DNA of 5,003 bases from Bacteroidota bacterium (GTDB lineage: Bacteria; Bacteroidota; Bacteroidia; NS11-12g; UBA9320). Positions 1 to 5,003 of this stretch are shown here, one piece after another. Where the stretch lies: positions 1 to 5,003 of the forward strand of contig CANMPY010000164.1 of assembly GCA_947499775.1 (NCBI GenBank). Direction: 5' to 3'. The notes under the pieces are model-generated. The model was not told the origin of the DNA. It saw only the letters and a list, made by a program, of their open reading frames with translations, and did no database searches. Made by a program: the position numbers and the translations under genes. Position 1 is the stretch's first letter; each line of letters starts with the position of its first letter.

Positions 1-615
1 AATGAGGATAATTAAACTGGCAACAAGATTTGAAATAAAAATATAGCCTAAGCCAATTTCAGGATTATAAAAAGGAGCGGCCAAATGTTTGGAGGCCAAA
101 TGCGGCGCCCAAATCAAAAAGTAAAGATTCAGCAATACATTAATAAGCACCCATAACAATTTTAGAAGCGAAAATTTTATAGGTTTTTCCAGTTGCCGTA
201 ATAAAGCAAATGGCAAGGCACTTAAAGCATCCAAACCCAGTATCCAAACAAACCAAAGTATATATTCGGGATTGCGTTCATAACCAAGTGGAATGGCAAT
301 TTGCTTATAAAATAGTGTTCCTAAAACCAAAAAAATGGAGGTGGTCCATATCAAATTATTAAACCCCGTAGCATAGGTTTTTCCTAAGCTATGTTCATCT
401 TTTCGTGCATAATTAAAGAATGAGGTTTCCATGCCATAGGTAAGCAGAATATTCAAAAAAGCTACCAAAGCATACACATCGGTTACAATGCCATAATCAT
501 GAGGATTGTATACGGCAGTATAAAGTGGGACTAATAAAAAGTTTATGAAACGACCGACAATGGTACTCAGTCCATAGGTTAAAGTTTGTGACGCTAATTT
601 TTTTATGGTACCCAA
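1..615 (-). CDS. Polysaccharide (O-antigen type) flippase, Wzx-like, 5' part only
   Basis: Partial gene: it begins near 615 and is still open at base 1, giving about 205 residues. The reverse-strand translation is strongly hydrophobic and begins GTIKKLASQTLTYGLSTIVG, then has VPLYT near residues 29-33, NPHDYGIVTD at 37-46 and TYGMETSFF at 59-67. This pattern is typical of Bacteroidota members of the polysaccharide-synthesis flippase family (MOP superfamily), which move lipid-linked sugar units across the inner membrane for LPS, capsule or other glycans. Several membrane segments are visible in the part present. No ATG lies between the in-frame stop at 655-657 and the conserved region, so the start is probably TTG at 613-615; TTG at 625-627 is the alternative. 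The gene follows the hydrolase gene ending at 642 by 26 bases (14 with the alternative start), so co-transcription is likely. The family is confident; the sugar substrate is unknown. Confidence 0.88.
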   Translation of the reverse strand, partial: MGTIKKLASQTLTYGLSTIVGRFINFLLVPLYTAVYNPHDYGIVTDVYALVAFLNILLTYGMETSFFNYARKDEHSLGKTYATGFNNLIWTTSIFLVLGTLFYKQIAIPLGYERNPEYILWFVWILGLDALSALPFALLRQLEKPIKFSLLKLLWVLINVLLNLYFLIWAPHLASKHLAAPFYNPEIGLGYIFISNLVASLIILI

Positions 616-641
616 AGTCGGAGGCAAAGGTATATTAAAAA

Positions 642-1391
642 TTAATAGTGTCCATTAGCCTCGATAAATTGCGTTAGGCTATCCCAATAAAGCACATGCG
701 TGTTCAAATTATTATGCTTCCCGCCTTTTATTGTCACAAATTGCATTTTAGGATTTATAAGGCTATCCGCTAATTTTTTACCGGAGATAAAGGGCACAAC
801 TCCATCCCTGGTTCCATGAAGGATAAGGATTGGATAGGTCGAATTTTTTAAATACCTATGGGAACTAAACCTTAGATGTGGGGTATAAAATACCTTTGGT
901 ACAAATAGGTTAATCAGATGTGGCATATCGTAAAAAGGCGTTTCGAGTATAAGTTTTGTTGGATTTATTTGCCCAGATAGCCATGAAGCTATACCGGTTC
1001 CTAATGAACGTCCATATAGGATTATCTCTTTCGGATTTAAGGTTTCCTTTAGCTGCGTATAACAAAACATAGCATCGTTGAATAAATTTAATTCCGAAAC
1101 AACCCCTGTGCTTTTTCCATAACTTCGGTAATCAAAGGCTATCACATCATAATTAAATCGGGTAAGCTCAGAAGCTATTATACCCCAGCGCTCTAAATTA
1201 CCTTTATTGCCATGAAAATAAATCAAAATTCCTTTTGGATTGTTTACCTTAAAATGCAAGGCCGACAGCGAAACATTTGGGTGCGGATGAAACGTTAGTT
1301 CAGTAAATTCAGGAATAAAATTGAATAAATGATTAGGCTTTAGCTTTACTGGTCTGAAAATTATTTTTTTGAGTATCCATTTTAAAATCAT
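642..1391 (-). CDS. Alpha/beta hydrolase, YfhR/BEM46-like, without membrane anchor
   Basis: A 249-residue serine hydrolase of the alpha/beta fold. The catalytic set is intact: oxyanion-loop HGN at residues 60-62, the strand/turn DYRSYGKSTG at 87-96, nucleophile elbow GRSLG at 127-131 (Ser129), acid Asp196 in HGTRDG and base His226 in GGKHNN. The family resembles E. coli YfhR and eukaryotic BEM46/ABHD13-type proteins; substrates are generally not established, so esterase, thioesterase or peptidase activity cannot be chosen. The N-terminus (MILKWILKKIIFRPVKLKP) aligns by eye with the region just after the anchor of the upstream paralogue. It therefore lacks a clear transmembrane helix and is probably cytoplasmic or only loosely membrane-associated. 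The ATG at 1389-1391 is preceded by an in-frame TAA, so no longer N-terminus is hidden. It lies 19 bases after its paralogue and just ahead of the flippase gene. Confidence 0.9.
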   Translation of the reverse strand: MILKWILKKIIFRPVKLKPNHLFNFIPEFTELTFHPHPNVSLSALHFKVNNPKGILIYFHGNKGNLERWGIIASELTRFNYDVIAFDYRSYGKSTGVVSELNLFNDAMFCYTQLKETLNPKEIILYGRSLGTGIASWLSGQINPTKLILETPFYDMPHLINLFVPKVFYTPHLRFSSHRYLKNSTYPILILHGTRDGVVPFISGKKLADSLINPKMQFVTIKGGKHNNLNTHVLYWDSLTQFIEANGHY

Positions 1392-1410
1392 TTTTTATAT
1401 GAATTAAATT

Positions 1411-2298
1411 TTAAAAGCGATGATATTTTTTGGGTTTTCTCTTAAAATCAATGCTGCTGTTTACACGGTCAAAATTTGAAGCATTAGAATTTAGTATTTG
1501 ATTCAAAATTTCATGATACGATTCAAAATTATTCAAATTATTATGCCCTCCGTCAATGATAGGATACAAGCGCGTGCGTTCAGCATTAATAGCCGATAAT
1601 TTAATGCTTGACTTAAACGGCATTAATTTATCCTTTGTACCATGAATAAGATGAATCGGGCATTTTACATATTTAATCCATTTATAGGTTGGTATTGGAA
1701 ATTTTAATAAAAACGACATGGGTAAAAACGGCAAGAATCGTCCAACCGTTTTTGACATGCTGTAATAAGGGGCATCCAAAATTAACATTTGTGGATTATT
1801 AGTCGATGCTAACTTTGTTGCAAATCCCGACCCTAAAGACCTACCATACAACACAATATACTGCTCATCTACGCGCTCTTTTATTTTATCGTATACCAAT
1901 TGCAAATCGTTTTTGATGCCTTGCTGAGATCGCTGCCCAGTACTTTTACCATAGCCTCTATAATCTACCATAATTACATCGTAATGGCAACGAACAAAAT
2001 CGATAGCAAACTTACCCCACCCTTTAATGCTGCGGCTATTGCCTTTTAGATAAAGGACAATTCCTTTTGGCTCTTTAGCCCTAAACCTCAATATGGATAA
2101 GGATACGCCTGGTTTTATATCGAGCGTATGCTCATCAAAATCTAAATTATTGTATTGAAATTCAAATTCAGGCGATAATTTTTCTGGTTTAAAAAGAAAA
2201 TAATCTTGTAAAAAATAGACCAAAGCTGCTAAGAAAATATAGATTGCTGCAAGCCAAAACAAAATACTATAAATAGAGGAAGCTAACCAAATACTCAA
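1411..2298 (-). CDS. Membrane-anchored alpha/beta hydrolase with KGN oxyanion-loop variant
   Basis: A 295-residue alpha/beta hydrolase paralogous to its downstream neighbour. One N-terminal hydrophobic helix (about residues 8-30) is followed by FLFKPEKLSP, so the catalytic domain is probably tethered to the inner membrane; which side it faces is not certain. Visible motifs are DYRGYGKSTG at 112-121, nucleophile elbow GRSLG at 152-156 (Ser154), acid Asp223 in HGTKDK and base His252 in GGHNNL. The usual HGN oxyanion-loop motif reads KGN here (Lys85, codon at 2044-2046), within LKGNSRSIKGWG. A basic tail ends the protein (RKPKKYHRF). The start is TTG at 2296-2298: no ATG lies between the in-frame TAG upstream and the hydrophobic helix. 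A TAnnTTTG-type -7 element lies about 32 bases upstream, making this the likely first gene of a three-gene unit with the second hydrolase and the flippase. Substrate unknown. Confidence 0.88.
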   Translation of the reverse strand: MSIWLASSIYSILFWLAAIYIFLAALVYFLQDYFLFKPEKLSPEFEFQYNNLDFDEHTLDIKPGVSLSILRFRAKEPKGIVLYLKGNSRSIKGWGKFAIDFVRCHYDVIMVDYRGYGKSTGQRSQQGIKNDLQLVYDKIKERVDEQYIVLYGRSLGSGFATKLASTNNPQMLILDAPYYSMSKTVGRFLPFLPMSFLLKFPIPTYKWIKYVKCPIHLIHGTKDKLMPFKSSIKLSAINAERTRLYPIIDGGHNNLNNFESYHEILNQILNSNASNFDRVNSSIDFKRKPKKYHRF

Positions 2299-2330
2299 AA
2301 TTTGAAAATTTATTATCTATACAATTATGG

Positions 2331-2338
2331 CAAATGTA
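2331..2338 (-). promoter_or_regulatory. Candidate Bacteroidota -7 promoter element
   Basis: On the minus strand this reads TACATTTG, an exact match to the Bacteroidota -7 consensus TAnnTTTG. It would place the transcription start near 2325, about 27 bases ahead of the TTG start at 2298. The expected -33 TTG/TTTG element is not clear: the corresponding region holds CCAATTCG, part of an inverted repeat at 2355-2370. The position is very suitable for the hydrolase-hydrolase-flippase unit, but an 8-base match can occur by chance in AT-rich DNA. Confidence 0.45.
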
Positions 2339-2354
2339 AAGAATTAATAGCTAT

Positions 2355-2370
2355 CGAATTGGCTAATTCG
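2355..2370. repeat. Short palindrome upstream of the hydrolase unit, possible operator
   Basis: CGAATT (2355-2360) and AATTCG (2365-2370) are perfect 6-base inverted arms around a 4-base GGCT spacer. The palindrome lies about 17-32 bases upstream of the -7-like element at 2331-2338, where the -33 contact would fall. A dimeric repressor or activator could bind there; this is inference from position and symmetry only. Confidence 0.35.
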
Positions 2371-2411
2371 TATTTGGTAGATTAAAGCAAAAATTGCAAC
2401 CCCATAGTTCT

Positions 2412-2494
2412 ATAGCGCCTACGAAACACGCATGCTAAACCTTGCATATATGTTTCTGTGAAGCACTTCAACCCGCCTTTTGCCCAATCGCTAT
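2412..2494 (-). repeat. Nested inverted-repeat element downstream of small membrane-protein gene
   Basis: A compact multi-stem structure starts 15 bases after the stop codon of the small gene. The outer arms ATAGCG (2412-2417) and CGCTAT (2489-2494) match perfectly. Inside them, GAAACACGCATGC (2423-2435) and GCATATATGTTTC (2444-2456) form a 13-base stem with G-T wobbles and one mismatch around the 8-base loop TAAACCTT. A further small palindrome TGAAG/CTTCA lies at 2459-2470. The element is more GC-rich than its surroundings (for example ACCCGCC at 2470-2476). No T-run follows the main hairpin on the minus strand, so it is not a standard intrinsic terminator. It could be a dispersed repeat, a recombination site resembling integron attC in architecture, or a structured RNA 3' end. 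The structure is seen; the role is unknown. Confidence 0.6.
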
Positions 2495-2509
2495 TGATGT
2501 CTGTTTTTA

Positions 2510-2758
2510 TCAATCTCTTCTTATCAGTTTCTTATGTATTAATATTCCAGCACTTACCGGTATCCAATAGTAAATTGTAATTGTCATAAAACAATATCCG
2601 AAATACCATAAAAAATAATTCCAAATTGATTCCAGGTTAATTCCTTGCTTCTCTATAAAAATCCAATCATCATAAAACATATATACCCAAAAAACGATCG
2701 ACAAAATTGTCAATAATATTAAATATACTTTCCATGCTATTTTGAAACTCCTTTTCAT
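2510..2758 (-). CDS. Small two-helix membrane protein, function unknown
   Basis: An 82-residue hydrophobic protein starting at ATG (2756-2758). An in-frame TTG two codons earlier (2762-2764) is possible but less likely, and an in-frame TAG lies immediately before it. Hydrophobic segments are at about residues 11-28 and 49-74, joined by a loop with acidic and aromatic residues (FYDDWIFIEKQG). Basic residues at both ends (MKRSFK and HKKLIRR) predict both termini in the cytoplasm. No known family is recognised. It stands apart from its neighbours, with about 115 bases to the GNAT gene and 211 to the hydrolase gene. A structured repeat follows its stop codon, and a related short motif ends the preceding GNAT gene. 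A weak -7-like TATGTTTT lies upstream at 2796-2803. It is most likely a real gene because of its length and clean topology, but no function can be assigned. Confidence 0.65.
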   Translation of the reverse strand: MKRSFKIAWKVYLILLTILSIVFWVYMFYDDWIFIEKQGINLESIWNYFLWYFGYCFMTITIYYWIPVSAGILIHKKLIRRD

Positions 2759-2873
2759 AATCAACTATTCAACTTTTATACGTGTTGTCGTCACGAAAAC
2801 ATATTATGTAATAGTGTTGTTTCATTTGTGGGTGTTTGTTAAATTGCCATTAACAATCTGTTTTATGCAGTTT

Positions 2874-3434
2874 TCATCCTATGTATGACGACTTCAAAAT
2901 AGAGTAAATCTCTGAATCTTGAAAATGTCCATTAAAATAATAATTTTCGCGGAAATAGGCTTCTTTTACAAACTTATGTTTAGTGAGAATTGCAGATGAA
3001 GCGATATTGTTGGGTTCAATTATGGCCTGAATGCTATTGAAATTCAGGTTTAAAAATCCAAAATTTAAAATAACGTGAATGGCTTCATTCATCAACCCTT
3101 GCCGCCAATAGCTTGGGTGGAGCATATAGCCAATTTCAGCACGATAATTTTCGAATTCAATTTTATGAAAACCGATGGTTCCTATAATAGAATCTGAATT
3201 TTTTAAACTAATACCCCAAGCAATAGCTGTATTTGACTCAACCCCCTCTTCAATGCGCTTAATAAGCTCTTCAACCTCTGCAACACCTTTGGCTAATGGC
3301 TTTCCAATGTATTGCATGGCTTCCTTATTTGAACGAAATTGAAAAATATCCAAGGCATCGCCCTGCTTAATTTCCCTTAAGTTTAAACACTCCGTTGTAA
3401 GGATTGGAAAAGGGTTAAAGCTTACCTTTAACAT
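2874..3434 (-). CDS. GNAT N-acetyltransferase, RimJ/RimL type
   Basis: A 186-residue acetyltransferase that would transfer acetyl from acetyl-CoA to an amine, in the cytoplasm. The family order is visible: an N-terminal strand LTTECLNLREI (residues 12-22), NKEAMQYIG at 36-44, the segment IAWGISLKNSDSIIGTIGF at 71-89, then AEIGYMLHPSYWRQGLMNEA at 99-118. The last carries the acetyl-CoA pyrophosphate-binding loop (RQGLMNEA). IEPNNIASSAILTKHKFVKE at 139-158 follows, the typical Asn-rich stretch and helix of the C-terminal half. Members acetylate ribosomal protein N-termini, antibiotics or small metabolites, and sequence alone does not choose among them. The ATG at 3432-3434 has an in-frame TAG close upstream. 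It begins 22 bases after exbD ends (3457) and is probably co-transcribed with exbB-exbD, although no functional link is known. Its stop codon lies inside a short motif shared with the end of the small membrane-protein gene. Confidence 0.9.
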   Translation of the reverse strand: MLKVSFNPFPILTTECLNLREIKQGDALDIFQFRSNKEAMQYIGKPLAKGVAEVEELIKRIEEGVESNTAIAWGISLKNSDSIIGTIGFHKIEFENYRAEIGYMLHPSYWRQGLMNEAIHVILNFGFLNLNFNSIQAIIEPNNIASSAILTKHKFVKEAYFRENYYFNGHFQDSEIYSILKSSYIG

Positions 3435-3456
3435 GCGTGACGTATACTAAAATTCC

Positions 3457-3852
3457 TTATTGTTTTTGCGTAGCAATAACCATTTTAATATGGTTTTTTA
3501 CGCCAATAGTCATTACATCCACAAGGTCTTGAACGCTCAGAGCAGCATCGGCTCTTAGGATAATTGTAGGTTCGTCCATTCCTGCCGATTTTTGAATTAA
3601 CATCCCTTCAATGTCATCAAAACCCACTTCAGCATTATTAATAAAATAATGTTTATCGGCTGTAATAACTAATATAATTGGGGGTTTGCTCACCCGCTCA
3701 CTTACTGCAGTTTTTGGTAAAAATATTTTAATAATGCTTGGATTGGCCAAGGTAGAAATAATAAGAAAAAAGAGCATCAAAAAAAACATGATGTCATTTA
3801 GAGCACCGGTTCCTACTTCGGCATGAAAGCGTCGTTTATGTCTTAGTCGCAT
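3457..3852 (-). CDS. exbD: Biopolymer transport protein ExbD/TolR family
   Basis: A 131-residue ExbD-like subunit of an inner-membrane proton-driven motor. It has a basic cytoplasmic N-terminus (MRLRHKRRFH) and one transmembrane helix at about residues 18-36. That helix contains the essential acidic residue, Asp20 in GALNDIMFF, in the position of the conserved Asp of E. coli ExbD/TolR. A small periplasmic domain follows, with the recognisable ILVITADKHYFINN (60-73) and LRADAALSVQDLVDVM (99-114) segments. With ExbB it would use proton flow to energise TonB-dependent outer-membrane transport or a Tol-like envelope function. The ATG is at 3850-3852, 14 bases after the exbB stop, and the order exbB-exbD is the usual one. 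No tonB follows; a GNAT gene takes the next position. ExbD versus TolR cannot be decided with certainty from sequence alone. Confidence 0.92.
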   Translation of the reverse strand: MRLRHKRRFHAEVGTGALNDIMFFLMLFFLIISTLANPSIIKIFLPKTAVSERVSKPPIILVITADKHYFINNAEVGFDDIEGMLIQKSAGMDEPTIILRADAALSVQDLVDVMTIGVKNHIKMVIATQKQ

Positions 3853-3866
3853 AGGTTTACTAAATA

Positions 3867-4565
3867 TTAGCGGGTTGGTTCCTGCAAAATATCAACAAAT
3901 TCAATAACGGCTGCCTCAATTCGGAATGTCAATCGATCTACCATCATCATTAGCATATGGTATCCTGAATAGGCAAATACACCCACCACTAAACCGGCTA
4001 AACTTGTAATCATTTTTTGATACAATCCTCCTGCAACTATAGAAATACTAAAGTTATCGGTGGCTGCAATAGAATGAAATATGGTAATAACGCCCATAAT
4101 AGTTCCAATAAATCCGAGCATTGGCGCTACACCAGCTATAATTCCTAAAACTCCTAAATTTTTCTCAGCTTTCGATATTTCCAAATTTCCAACATTTTCC
4201 ATGCTAGCCTCAATGTCTTTTAAAGGTTTGCCAATTCGAATTAAGCCTTTTTCAACCATTCGAGAAACTGGTGTTGGATTGGTTCTACATAAATTTAAGG
4301 CTGCAGCAATATTTCCATTAACCACATTATCCTTTATGCTGGACATAAAATTTGAATTAATTTTAAATTTTTTCTTGATATTAAAGTAGCGTTCCACCAT
4401 AATAAATACAGCTATAATACTGCAAAGTGCAATGGGTATCATGATAGGTCCGCCCTTAATTAGCATGTCTAAAATATTAATACCATCAACCGGAACATTA
4501 GCAACTGCTGCACTTGTAGAATCTACAGCTTCAGGATTAACCTGTAACAAAATGGATAACAACAT
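3867..4565 (-). CDS. exbB: MotA/TolQ/ExbB proton channel family protein
   Basis: A 232-residue ExbB-type channel subunit with three membrane segments at about residues 40-57, 136-165 and 186-208. A cytoplasmic domain lies between the first and second (FNIKKKFKIN onward). The signature APMLGFIGTIMGVITIF at 147-163 contains Thr155, matching the conserved channel threonine of the family. The third helix region GGLYQKMITSLAGLVVGVF carries Thr187-Ser188 where many relatives have Thr-Thr, and lacks the Pro of the common GLxxAIP motif. By recollection, this form is common in Bacteroidota. An N-terminal stretch of about 38 residues precedes the first helix and has no recognised domain. It pairs with the ExbD encoded 14 bases downstream to form the proton-driven motor. 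The ATG at 4563-4565 is preceded by an A-rich leader without a Shine-Dalgarno sequence. An imperfect -7-like AAACTTTG lies at 4596-4603. Confidence 0.92.
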   Translation of the reverse strand: MLLSILLQVNPEAVDSTSAAVANVPVDGINILDMLIKGGPIMIPIALCSIIAVFIMVERYFNIKKKFKINSNFMSSIKDNVVNGNIAAALNLCRTNPTPVSRMVEKGLIRIGKPLKDIEASMENVGNLEISKAEKNLGVLGIIAGVAPMLGFIGTIMGVITIFHSIAATDNFSISIVAGGLYQKMITSLAGLVVGVFAYSGYHMLMMMVDRLTFRIEAAVIEFVDILQEPTR

Positions 4566-4877
4566 ATGAATTTTTGTTTTTAATTATATAGAACGCAAAG
4601 TTTAGGGTTTCGTATATTTTATTATTAAAATGTTATAAACAATTGTTCAAAAATGGTACATCCATGCCCAATGAAATCGAAGTCTTTTTATTTGCTTTGC
4701 TCCCTATACTGTCCAATTCATTCAACAAAATTATAGAGTGCTTTAACTTTTATACGCATCAAGAACCTCAAATTCAATAAAACCATGTTAATTTTGACAC
4801 TCAAATTATTAGGGACAATCCCCAATCTATTTTTTAATAAGTTGGGCCGTTTACATAATGTGGCATTGAAATAAATA
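4566..4877. other. Divergent intergenic region between exbB and the glycosyltransferase gene
   Basis: This 312-base AT-rich stretch should carry promoters for both divergent genes. Toward exbB, AAACTTTG (minus strand, 4596-4603) differs from TAnnTTTG by one base and would give a short leader. Toward the glycosyltransferase, an exact TAATTTTG lies at 4789-4796. A small hairpin GGGA-CAA-TCCC at 4812-4822 is followed after a gap by a T-run near 4831; it is too weak to call a terminator. The longest candidate reading frame is 38 codons (4664-4780, plus strand), with no recognisable features. No convincing gene or RNA is seen. Confidence 0.55.
4789..4796 (+). promoter_or_regulatory. Weak candidate -7 element for the glycosyltransferase gene
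   Basis: The sequence TAATTTTG fits the Bacteroidota -7 consensus TAnnTTTG exactly and points toward the glycosyltransferase gene. It would leave a leader of about 75 bases. No matching -33 TTG/TTTG is seen at the expected spacing upstream, and such short AT-rich matches are common by chance, so this is only a candidate. Confidence 0.25.
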
Positions 4878-5003
4878 ATGAATACTAATCGAATACTAAT
4901 TCTTACGTATTATTGGCCTCCAAGTGGTGGTGGCGGGGTACAACGATGGATGTATTTTGCTATTTATCTAAAACGACTAGGGTGGAATCCTACCATTATT
5001 ACG
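4878..5003 (+). CDS. Glycosyltransferase, GT4 family, N-terminal part
   Basis: Partial gene cut by the right edge; 42 residues are present. It starts at ATG 4878-4880, with an in-frame TAA two codons upstream. The peptide runs MNTNRILILTYYWPPSGG, then GGVQRWMYFAIYLKRLGWNP and TIIT. A first beta strand followed by YYWPPSGGGGVQRW and a helix is the characteristic opening of GT-B fold, GT4-type glycosyltransferases in Bacteroidota. These transfer sugars from nucleotide-sugar donors in surface glycan synthesis at the cytoplasmic face of the membrane. The catalytic and donor-binding C-terminal half is outside the window, so the sugar and linkage cannot be stated. It diverges from exbB and is the only plus-strand gene here; its neighbours to the right may be further polysaccharide genes. 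Confidence 0.85.
   Translation, partial: MNTNRILILTYYWPPSGGGGVQRWMYFAIYLKRLGWNPTIIT

Larger units (their letters stand above)
2299..2509. other. Intergenic region between small membrane-protein gene and hydrolase unit
   Basis: No convincing coding sequence is present on either strand. The right half holds the nested inverted-repeat element; the left half holds the CGAATT palindrome and the -7-like element serving the hydrolase unit. The change from a structured, relatively GC-rich half to a plain AT-rich half suggests that two separate transcription units meet here. Confidence 0.6.

Noticed and set aside
2423..2456. Intrinsic terminator for the small membrane-protein gene
   Set aside because: The hairpin is good, but on the minus strand it is followed by GTAGGCGC rather than a run of T, so it does not meet the usual terminator pattern.
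2412..2494. True integron attC site
   Set aside because: The architecture is suggestive, but no GTTRRRY/RYYYAAC core pair was found and no integrase gene is in the window. It is therefore reported only as an attC-like or dispersed repeat.
2781..2795. Short inverted repeat CGTG/CACG ahead of the small membrane-protein gene
   Set aside because: Four-base arms with a seven-base spacer are expected by chance; no other evidence supports an operator.
4081..4389. Plus-strand open frame of 102 codons inside exbB
   Set aside because: It lies wholly antisense to a well-supported exbB gene, its translation has no recognisable domain, and its composition mirrors the conserved helices on the other strand. 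It is a shadow frame.
4664..4780. Plus-strand 38-codon frame (MPNEIEVFLFALLPI...) in the exbB/glycosyltransferase gap
   Set aside because: It is short, unrecognised and not linked to a convincing start region; frames of this size are expected by chance in AT-rich DNA.
4812..4835. Terminator-like hairpin GGGA-CAA-TCCC with a later T-run
   Set aside because: The stem has only four pairs, the T-run is separated from it by several bases, and there is no established upstream plus-strand gene for it to terminate.
4696..4890. Minus-strand frame without a stop, roughly 60 codons, ending in a TGA near 4700
   Set aside because: It has no suitable early start codon and no recognisable protein family, and it overlaps the start of the glycosyltransferase. 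It may be chance, although a decayed gene remnant cannot be excluded.
1..5003. CRISPR array, tRNA or rRNA gene, transposase, toxin-antitoxin or phage-defence system
   Set aside because: No regularly spaced repeats, cloverleaf-like sequence or recognisable transposase, nuclease or toxin motifs were seen on either strand.

Overview
The window comes from an AT-rich genome, very probably a member of the Bacteroidota. The evidence is the kind of proteins (a compact ExbB/ExbD pair, a Bacteroidota-style O-antigen flippase N-terminus, paired YfhR/BEM46-like hydrolases), A-rich gene leaders without Shine-Dalgarno sequences, two likely TTG starts, and a sequence matching the Bacteroidota -7 promoter consensus TAnnTTTG. 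Species cannot be named from this sequence.

Layout: everything from 1 to about 4565 is read on the minus strand, so gene order runs right to left; a single gene at the right edge is on the plus strand. At 4565-2874 lies a tight unit exbB-exbD-GNAT with gaps of 14 and 21 bases: a proton-driven inner-membrane energiser followed by a RimJ/RimL-type acetyltransferase. Next comes a solitary gene for an 82-residue two-helix membrane protein (2758-2510). It is followed by a roughly 83-base nested inverted-repeat element (2412-2494). Related short motifs lie at the 3' ends of both this gene and the GNAT gene, so the small gene looks like a cassette-like insertion. A second tandem unit follows: a membrane-anchored alpha/beta hydrolase (2298-1411), a shorter paralogue without the anchor (1391-642), and the 5' part of a polysaccharide flippase gene (615 to beyond base 1). 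A promoter-like -7 element lies just ahead of this unit.

On the right, a 312-base divergent intergenic region (4566-4877) separates exbB from the start of a plus-strand GT4-family glycosyltransferase (4878 to beyond 5003). The glycosyltransferase and the flippase suggest surface polysaccharide synthesis genes near by, but they sit at opposite edges on opposite strands and are not shown to be one pathway.

Most of the window is ordinary chromosomal content. The items most worth checking are the structured repeat after the small membrane-protein gene, the cassette-like arrangement around it, the Lys replacing the usual His in the oxyanion-loop motif of one hydrolase, and a GNAT gene following exbD with no tonB visible.
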